A DNA stretch of 64,000 nucleotides from Pyrrhosoma nymphula (taxonomy: Eukaryota; Arthropoda; Insecta; Odonata; Coenagrionidae), in the NCBI GenBank assembly GCA_963573305.1, contig OY754337.1, forward strand, positions 78,319,094 through 78,383,093, in the 5' to 3' direction. Position 1 is the first letter of the stretch; each line of letters starts with the position of its first letter. Positions 56,111 to 64,000 of this stretch are shown here, one piece after another. The position numbers and the translations under genes are program-made. Below the pieces are notes generated by a model. It worked only from the letters and a program-made list of their open reading frames with translations, was not told the origin of the DNA and did no database searches.

Positions 56111-56289
56111 GGGACCTTATTCAGTTATGACTCGACGCGGTCGAACCTCGGAAAATCCATGGGTGTGACGTCACATCCCACGACAAGTCTCAACTTTTGT
56201 GTGGCCCCATTTGAAATGTTCGTGACTGTGACGTCAAAATGTCGTCTCTGTCAAGACGCGGAATATCCGAGGCCATACAGAATAGCCCC
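56111..56289 (-). mobile_element. MITE carrying TGACGTCA boxes, copy 2
   Basis: From GGGACCTTATTCAGTTATGA to CAGAATAGCCCC, the inverse of 12,975-13,153. Contains TGACGTCA at about 56,167 and 56,229. Same blocks (TCGAACCTCGGAAAATCCAT, CGGAATATCCGAGG-like) in reverse order. Confidence 0.6.
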
Positions 56290-59200
56290 TCAGTTGTCGG
56301 TCGCTTCCCCCTTGTATCCAACCAAGGAGCTGAAACGATACAGTCGGCTGGGTGAAATTAAAACTCATGTGAAATTTCCACTTACTATTTTTTTAATTTT
56401 CCTTTCCAATTCATATGTAGCATTAACGTGATGTTTTTACTTCAATTTGTGCAAATATTCTGCGTGTCTCGGTCGAATACGCTGGGGCGTATGGGAATCC
56501 GCTTTCGGGCCGGGATTAGCCGAGCGAAAGTGGCTCGTGGAGCCCTCCGCAATACATTTAACTGTTACAATGGTGTGTCATGTACTAATATGATGTTAAT
56601 TTTATAGATTTTTAACTGTGTTCCCGATCAATTTTCGAGGTTGGCGAATATCACCCTACTTTTGTGATAGTTAAGAAATGGGAGGAGTTTAAAACCTTAT
56701 CGCTTCGGTGTTAGGGCGAATGTTTTTTAAGTCGTGCCTCATGTTTTTTGCTCCCGATTCAAAGAATGCATACAATGCACGATATGGTTGAGTCACTTGT
56801 GAGAAATAACAAGGATAGAAGATAGTACTGAGCGCACTTTCCATGTCACTGAAGGCTTTATTTTAGTGGTCTTACGTGAAATGTATTTCTTCAGAACTTG
56901 GTAAACGTATTTTTGTCACCAATGAGTGAGTATTTTGCATCTTCAAGCTCACTTCTAAGTTGCTGTTCCCTTCAAACAAGCTCTCCTATATTTTTTTGAT
57001 TCATCTCATTCTCCTTCATATTGTAGCAACTCCTCGAGTTCCTATTATTTTTTGAATGTCGCCAGTGATTCATTCACGCGAGACAGTGACGTGACAGAGC
57101 GTCAAAACCGCTGAATGTGGGGAAATGTGTGTGGCGTGCCTATTGCTCGAATAAGCTTCTCAGAGGACTCGTGCCGTTTCTTCGTGCAACCTTCCCGACG
57201 AAACTCCATCTGCCTTTGCGATCTCTCACAATCGACGAATTGTGTCTCCCTCTCTTGTTAGCTTCGTATCGACGTCTCACGGGGTGACGCGTGCAAGGGT
57301 AGTTGCTACAAGAGGCACCGTTTGAGAAATCATGTCACGTTGCATTATTTTTTATTCTGCGGGAGGCATTGTGTTTACATTTTCCACTCGACTGCCTGGG
57401 AATAAAATCGTCTCGGGGCGCCATTCTCCCTCTCGATAGAGGGGAAGGGTGAGGGGGGGCAGACGACGTGGAAGGGAGGTGGGGGTGCTGTATCGCCCCT
57501 CCCATTCCCTCCAGAGTCTAATCCTGTGGGAATCAAATTGCGCCACTAATGGCTAAGTGAAGGACCGCGAGTCAGTAATTCAAAAACTAAACCTACTAAA
57601 AAAGCCACCTCACCCGCAGCGTAATGCCGCTAATATGCTCCGTTGTTTACTAACTCATTAATAATAGGGTCCATATTTTGGATTGACTAAGATTATTTTA
57701 TTACAATACCGCTGCAAATCGCTATAAATCAAGACCAGGATCAAGTTTTCGGGACAATTCATTACCAAGAAAAAGTTGTTTTATTAAATTGATTACAACT
57801 TTTTTATGGCAAATGAAAAAGATCTAAAAATTGAGATTAACATTAAAAAAGACTTTTCCTTATTGTATTAACATATCAGAACGATTAAACATAAACGTTT
57901 TGGCTTATGAGAGGTCAAAGAGCGTTCCCTATGAAAACGCCAAAACACCGGTACTTTTTTGTTGTCATCGTGATTAAAAATCAGAGGTGTGTTATAAAAA
58001 ATGTCAGTTAGTATGGCCGCACGTAAAATAAAATGAGCTACAATTTGATGTAATTTGCACTCGTGTAGGTATTATAGTTCATTTTTAATCGGTACTCAAA
58101 CTCGAGTCTACATCATTTTTGCGCCGACAGTAATTCCTCCTCTTTTGTATTGTTTGAAAAATACTGCTTTCCCTGACGACGTTCCTAAGTTATTGAAAAA
58201 ATAAAACTAAGGTTCAAAATATGCAGATTATTGGACACATTGATGTTTAACACACTTTTTCCAGCCTTAGAACCGACTGCAGCGCCATTTCTATTGTATT
58301 TACGCATTTTGACTTCAGTCACCGCCGAAATTTGTTAATAAATCAATTGATATTTTGGGCTGATGCCTACATTTTATTTTCATTAAATTCCCTTGAATAA
58401 AGGGATTCTCATAATCGGTTTCTCGCGAAAGTGCCTCTTTAATTAGATCGAAAAAAACATTTCCCCCCACGTATTACCCCATCGCACTTAGCACTATGTA
58501 GTCAAGAATTATTAGTATATTATATTATTGCAATATATTATAACATATAAATATTACGGAGTATTACCAAAAATTTCGTAATAACCAAAGTATCGCTATT
58601 TTTATAAAAAAACAACGACATCATGATAATTTTACTCCATTTCAATCAACTAATTACTCTTCATCTACAGAAAACAAAAATTGCAAGCCGCTAGCTGTCA
58701 CGGCGAAGCCTCCACTTGGTGAGAGGGAAACGTCTGAAACGAGCTTCTTAGCCCCGCTATAGAGCAACCTTAAATATACGAAAAATAGCGTGCAAATTGT
58801 GGTCCGTATCTAACAGAGGACATATGTTTTCTTTCAGTAGCCAAAGTATTGGTGAAATGGCATTCAAGTCATTTTGCGTTGGGGTCGCCTTAAAGCGTCT
58901 GGCCCGGAAATGACGTCGCAACCGCCTCCTCCTTATCACTTCCGATCACGAACTTGCCTTTTTAGGAGACGGCGACCCCTCTGAACCCTAGGAAGAGGAT
59001 TCGGGCCTCCTTCCGATGATTTTTTTTGCGCGAAGATTACGTGCTCTGCCGAAATTCGTTGGCTGCCGTTGACTGTGTGCTGTTTGACTGTCGGAATATT
59101 TCCTCATCCGTCCATTTCCTTGGAGACGTTGTCGCTGTTGGGACAGCGGTGCCTGGCTCGTTATTTCGGAGATTAACCTTTTCCAACCCTTTCCAGCAGC

Positions 59201-60171
59201 AGAATCTGTTTTTGCGACAAAGTGAAATATTGTAGGGATATGTGATTCTGCTGAGAGTTTTTTCGCAGTGGACTGGTATATTTCGGGAGGAAGGGACTAA
59301 TGTGGTGTTAAGAATCTATTCTTGGGTAGATAAATCTTCAGATCGTAGATCATGGAACCTTTCGGGGCGCATATCTGTAGTTTATCCTGCGGTGAACACG
59401 ATACGCAATCCTGGTAACGGCGATGGGACCTGGAAATAGCAAACCTTCGGGAGGTTTTCATGCTTCAGGTTAAATAATTTAGGAGAAATGTTATTCTCTT
59501 TTAAAAACAACTTTCAATGTTACAATGATAAATATCAGTCAATAAAAATTCAGTCCATAAAAAGATAACAGTCAATAAAGTATTTTCGTGTTTTTGAACA
59601 ATTTAAATGTATTCACAAACATGTTTTTATCATACAATTTTCCCTAAGAAATTTTGTCGCATTGGAAAATCAAGTATTGACTTTTTTCCACATCTTTTTA
59701 AATATAATTAAGTTTAATTTGATAAAAACTAGTCGATGAAACAGTTTCTGTCAGCATATCCTCTGTGTTGTCGTGTTAAAATTGATTAATAACTCGTTAA
59801 AAACTTAAAATGATGTCAATTAGTTTGGGGGAGAGAATAAAAATATTCCCAACCTCAATTTGTTCATTTGACTAAAAACAATTTCTTCCTTGGGTTTTCC
59901 ACACACTTCAATTCCTGACCATGGTTTCTATAGTTTGTTGTCGAGAGTGTGAAATGTACATATCACGAATTTATTGAATGGCCTCTGATGATTTCCACGA
60001 AGTTGAGCCGGATACACTCGATTTTTTTGAGAAATCTCAGAATAATCTCTCTGAAATATTTAGTAGTTTTATAAATAAGCGTGAGACCTATTTTATCGTT
60101 TGCTTTGCTTTCAATTTTACGTCGATCTGTGCCAGCACACTGGTGTCCAGGAATCGACCACTTAAGGTGGT
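56290..60171. other. Unassigned 3.9 kb
   Basis: The longest stretch without an identified element. AT-rich with a GC-richer patch at 57,400-57,560 (GAGGGGGGGCAG). All frames are short (up to 81 codons) and featureless. Might be old repeat or intronic sequence. Confidence 0.4.
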
Positions 60172-60723
60172 TTGAGCGAGATAGAGCCCTAGTCATAGTG
60201 GAGACCATATTATAATTTTATTCTTTGATTTCAGCGTCTGTAAGAAGTACTAAATAAATATTGTAATATTAATGGCGCAAATATATAGTTATATATGCCC
60301 AAAAATCTCGGTAATTAAATAAATAAAGCTTCATAAGTCTCTAACTTGACTCATTATTTCCCGCCGACGGCTGAAAACCCTTCAAACCGGCAGGTTCTCT
60401 TGCAATTCTGTAAATGTTACTGTGGTGAGTAATAGATTATTTTTTATAAATGGTTGAGAATACATGCAATCTATACACCGTTAGTTTTTTGACGAAATAT
60501 AGGTGTTGTAAATTCCTATTTCCTTCAATATTCTCCCTCTGGAGCGCTCAGCCATGATCTATTCCATGTAAAACAGCTTATATTTACGGACAAATTGCTC
60601 GAAAAGTAGTTCGGCAAGGGGTAGATATTTTTATACCATTGGAAAGATGGGAGTTTTTTCTTTAAAATGAGGTCAAATTCATCAAATTCTTGGTGAAGTG
60701 ATTTTTCGCTCATAATACCTTAA
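60172..60723 (+). mobile_element. TTAA MITE, copy 10
   Basis: TTAAGGTGGTTTGAGCGAGA at the left, TTTTTCGCTCATAATACCTTAA-type right end; 552 bp with both TTAA targets. Confidence 0.85.
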
Positions 60724-61415
60724 ACATTTCTAAGTAGCTGGTGATCATCGCTCAGAATGAAAAAGTGCTCCCTGGATGCGAGAGTACGCGGTGGCCCGGG
60801 AGCAAATACGCGACGGGTGTTTTCGACGAGCGTAATAGCCTCGCGGAGGGTGTAGGATGGTTTTTTACGTTAGAATTGAAGTTTTTTCGAGTTATGTTTT
60901 TGCCTCGTCATCGTTGGTGGAACCGAGGCAAAGTTTTTCGGATTGGGAGCCCTCTTGATGATGGGTTCCTATTGGAAATGTAAAAAGGAAAGGCGAGGAC
61001 GAGGACGGAAGGGAGCAGGTTCTGTGGGCACTCGCTCCTGTTTCCATTGCATTTGCGGAATCGTTCCGTGAAACTATTTCATGAAAACTTAAGCTGATGT
61101 TCAATAGCACTTTGGCTTTTTTTCGATCCGATAAGTGGTTATAACATGCCGTCTCGCCTTGCTGCTCTTTGCATAAACATTATTAAATATTATAAGTCTT
61201 CTCGTGGAAGTCTAAACTACATTGCCTTCGGATGGTACATGTTCGATATTTGTTGGAAAAATTATGCACCCTCTGCATTAAACGTTCCTCTATGTGAATA
61301 AAAAAATCGTATTCCCACCAGAAAACTAGTATTGGCAGATTCCGAGGCGCAGTTGATCTTCATTTTTCTTCAATTTCGCGAAAGTGCCGGGTGATGCTCC
61401 AGCTCTTTTTGAGTG
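60724..61415. other. Unassigned
   Basis: No gene recognised; an 80-codon frame (60,741-60,983) has no domain. Confidence 0.4.
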
Positions 61416-61604
61416 GTCTAAATCAAGGGTCTCCAAAGTACGGCCCGCGGGCCACATCTGGCCCGCAGAAGAATTATGCGGAAATGCACTGCATAATGTT
61501 TGCTTTTATGATCGCTACTTGTAATTTGCGTTTCAAAATTTAAATCTCAGTTTAATAAGATTTTAAAATCACGAACACTGTAACATCATTTCGCACACTG
61601 TAAC

Positions 61605-62105
61605 ATTTTCGCACTCGTCCGGCCACACCTTGAATATGCAGCGAGCACATGGGATCCGGTGCAGAAAGATTTAATCCGGGAACTTAATAAAATACAAAGG
61701 AAAGCTGCGCGATTCGTCAAAAACTGCTACGGGCGTACAGACAGCGTTACGCAGATGTTAAACGAATTAGGCTGGGAGCCGCTAGAGACTCGGAGGCTGC
61801 GCGCTAGGCTTAGATTGCTTGAACAATTGAGAATAGATATATCTTTAAGAGCGACACGGAGAACATCATATTAGAACCCCACTATATTTCCAGGTCCGAC
61901 AGAAACGATAAATTAAGAGAGATATTTTGCCGAACGGATAGGTATGGGAATTCGTTTTTCCCCCGAACAATAAGGGACTATAATAAATGCTAGGCGTAAT
62001 TTCATCAGAGCGTTTCCTTTTTATATGTAAACGGCTGGTGTCCTAACACCCCCCGCCACACGCCTATTGAGGCGGCTTGCGGGGTAGTATGTAGATGTAG
62101 ATCAT
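61605..62105 (+). pseudogene. LINE family A reverse transcriptase end
   Basis: The + strand reads LVRPHLEYAASTWDPVQKDL, IRELNKIQRKAARFVKNCYG, then RTDSVTQMLNELGWEPLETR, a frameshift near 61,845, and REIFCRTDRYGNSFFPRTIR. It ends in GTATGTAGATGTAGATC. This is the best example of the CR1/Jockey-type C-terminal domain here. 5'-truncated within the thumb region. Confidence 0.85.
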
Positions 62106-62326
62106 CCATATTAATGTTTAAAAAATGAAAATATGAGAATTTGGTGGTAGTGTTCGTCGTCAACAATATACGATAATTTAATTTCACATACTCTGTAATT
62201 AGTTAGGTAATTAAATTTTCTGATTTCGATAAAACTCATGTCTAGAGTTTTCTATTTATTTTTTTTGCTATAAAAGTGTTAAAGTACCCATTACGTTACG
62301 ATAAGTTTGGACTTTGTAGACCCCTG

Positions 62327-62728
62327 GGTGGTGATCCGGGAGTGTTCGCAATCTGAAATTTCGTCATCATATTTCAGATTTTCCGAAATTCGTCAACAAT
62401 TTTCTGACAAGATGGCGCCCACGGCTCATTTGGCAGTTCTTCGTTCACGGACCGACTCAAATCCGAAGCTTCAGTGTCGACCGTAATTTTTCGGCGGACG
62501 GCGCTAGCGTCGCGTCTGAAATCAAAGAGCATCATGGGAAATCCCGAAAACTCGTAGCGATGCGCTAAACGCAGAAGAAACGGAACACAAACCTCAGCCA
62601 ACGGCTCTGACATCAGCTCATAGATTCGTTCTGAATGTCGTTCGATTGGGTATTTTTGCCGTTCATTGAATAATGCCTCAATGAATGAATGTCGACATGA
62701 TGAACGTCGACATTCCCGGATCACCACC
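62327..62728. mobile_element. 402-bp terminal-repeat element with 3-bp duplication
   Basis: Inverted ends GGTGGTGATCCGGGA / TCCCGGATCACCACC, flanked by CTG on both sides (62,324-62,326; 62,729-62,731). A 117-codon minus-strand frame covers most of it (SEPLAEVCVPFLLRLAHRYE), but I recognise no family. Superfamily unresolved. Confidence 0.6.
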
Positions 62729-62838
62729 CTGGTCTAAATCCGTCGTGTTTTCGACGCCCTTTAGTTTACTTCACCGTCAATCACGTTGTGGCGCGCACGG
62801 TCCCTCACCTCTCCTGCGCATCGCTCTTCTCTTTCTCA

Positions 62839-62908
62839 TCGCTGTTTCAACGATTAGTCAGCGGGAACTCCTCTCTCTTCGCTGCTTCAACGATTAGTCA
62901 GCGGAACT
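62839..62908 (+). repeat. Two-copy 40-bp tandem repeat
   Basis: TTTCAACGATTAGTCAGCGG and CTTCAACGATTAGTCAGCGG lie 40 bases apart, each preceded by TCGCTG. Short tandem duplication in CT-rich DNA. Confidence 0.7.
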
Positions 62909-62912
62909 GCCG

Positions 62913-64000
62913 TCGTCGCCTGCGGATGAAGCAACAAGCTTTATTTAGGTGCGAGTCGAGCTTATTTCCTCCTCCCCTTCCGTTCTGCTCTCGCCTTCCC
63001 GACCCCCCCTTCTTCCCCTCTCCCCTCCATCCCTCTCAGAACCCCTACAGTCACCTGCGAGGCGCGGTGCAAACATTTATTCACGTGGAGAGGAGATGTT
63101 CAAAGCGCAGAATTTTTCCACGGCGCTTGAAAACATGATCCACGGCTCATTTGCTCGCGGGAATGCCTTCTCCTCTCCGTGGAGACCTCTACTTTTTTTG
63201 TTACACTCAAAACGAGTGGTCGGTGCTTACAATAGAATAAAATTAATCGGAGCGTACAAGATAAATATTCAGGAAGTTGGAGCGGAGTTACAATGCGACC
63301 GTGTCCAGAGTGAACGTTTAATTAAAATCGCTCGAGCGTCGAGTGACGTAATCTGCGCGGGGATTCTCTGCGATATTGAAAAGGAGAAAAAGGAGAACGG
63401 AATTTGAAGCGATTTCGGGTGAAATTGTGCCGTCATTCAGTGCTGCTGGCTCCTTATCGTTCGGTATATGCTGGTTGATACACAATTGCTTTGTGCTCTC
63501 GCCAAGTAATCCTGATGACCAAGTAATTATTATGTTTCCTTGGAAGCGAATATAAAAATCACGATTGGAAATTGGGATTGCTTACTCTGTCGAAAATGCA
63601 TTCGGGTATTGACGTTAGAACATTCTGGACCTTTTTAGATTGATTCTGTTGCCTGGTTGTTGACATTAGCACGGTGTATTTGAACGCGTTAAAAACGGCA
63701 CATGACTGTCGACCTATTCCTTGGGCTTTTTTTTTTTCCTCCTATCACTTTTACGTGCAACATTTTATTTAGAACTTCCCACGTTGTTTAGATGCTTGTC
63801 AATTCTTCCCGTGACAGTACAATTGAAGCGTAAGACTTGACTACGTAATGGAATCGTTTAAATGCAAATTGCGTATAATTCACCCACCCTTTGCATAATG
63901 ATTACGAATGATTGGTCAAAAAACTTGGTGACGTTTTCCGCGACGTCATTTCCGTGGTAGATTCTCCCCCGCGGACCCGTTCCGCGAGTTTTAACGATCC
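62913..64000. other. Unassigned; CT-rich then AT-rich
   Basis: A CT-rich patch (62,955-63,050) opens a 152-codon + strand frame (62,949-63,407) whose second half (KINIQEVGAELQCDRVQSER) is less biased in composition. No domain recognised and no splice signals stand out, so I do not call a gene. Confidence 0.3.

Larger units (their letters stand above)
61424..62731. mobile_element. hAT-like element, invaded twice
   Basis: GTCTAAAT at 61,416-61,423 and 62,732-62,739 is a perfect 8-bp duplication. The left end is CAAGGGTCTCCAAAGTACGG followed by GGCCCGC; the hAT right end is CTTTGTAGACCCCTG (to 62,326). These are hAT-type ends. Inside lies a LINE fragment (about 61,605-62,105), and a small element (62,327-62,728) sits exactly at the right terminus. 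No transposase remains. Confidence 0.75.

Noticed and set aside
62374..62727. 117-codon frame inside the 402-bp element
   Set aside because: The element is MITE-sized and the frame shows no transposase motif; kept only as part of the element.

Overview
The window looks like repeat-rich, gene-poor nuclear DNA from an animal, most likely an arthropod. It is AT-rich and no intact protein-coding gene could be recognised. The identifiable sequence is mostly transposon: Penelope-like elements (PLEs) with GIY-YIG endonuclease relics and hammerhead-type ribozyme motifs, 5'-truncated non-LTR retrotransposons (LINEs), tRNA-derived SINEs, hAT-like elements with 8-bp target-site duplications, and a high-copy TTAA-flanked MITE. 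The arthropod call rests on this combination and is inference; no host gene fixes the species.

Layout. 0-7 kb: PLE relics (0.5-1.2, 5.0-6.5 kb), the longest open frame (3.3-4.0 kb, unrecognised) and a TTAA MITE. 7-14 kb: TTAA MITEs, one carrying a SINE, a small hAT-like MITE, a MITE with TGACGTCA boxes, and a possible 55-nt exon. 14-17.5 kb: a minus-strand LINE split by a 1.8-kb hAT-like element. 19-24 kb: a dense block of PLE foldbacks, a second hAT-like MITE and a three-level nest. 27.7-29.5 kb: a hAT-like element holding a near-perfect 594-bp palindrome. 30.6-38.8 kb: LINE fragments of four kinds, a PLE with a 14-bp duplication, and SINEs. 39.6-50.3 kb: TTAA MITEs, LINE pieces, and a GTCCCG-rich hAT-like element. 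51-55.7 kb: two inverted LINE tails flanking a MITE, then a head-to-head MITE pair. 60-62.7 kb: a MITE, then a hAT-like element invaded by a LINE and by a small terminal-repeat element. Most of 56.3-60.2 kb and the last kilobase are unassigned.

How it fits together. No operon or pathway is present; the story is insertion history. Several insertions can be proved from the window because a paralogous empty site lies elsewhere in it (the hAT-like element at 14.4 kb against the LINE copy at 49.96 kb; the SINE at 7.9 kb and the PLE at 22.6 kb against other copies of the same MITE). The most unusual signal is a set of short PLE-derived foldbacks, 205-709 bp, several with 11-14-bp target duplications, that carry a CTGA(T/A)GA - hairpin - GAAA - short palindrome motif matching the hammerhead core. 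The window may lie in a long intron of a + strand gene: there are a few isolated splice-site-like signals, including a juxtaposed CAG/GTAAG at 30,598, but this is speculative.
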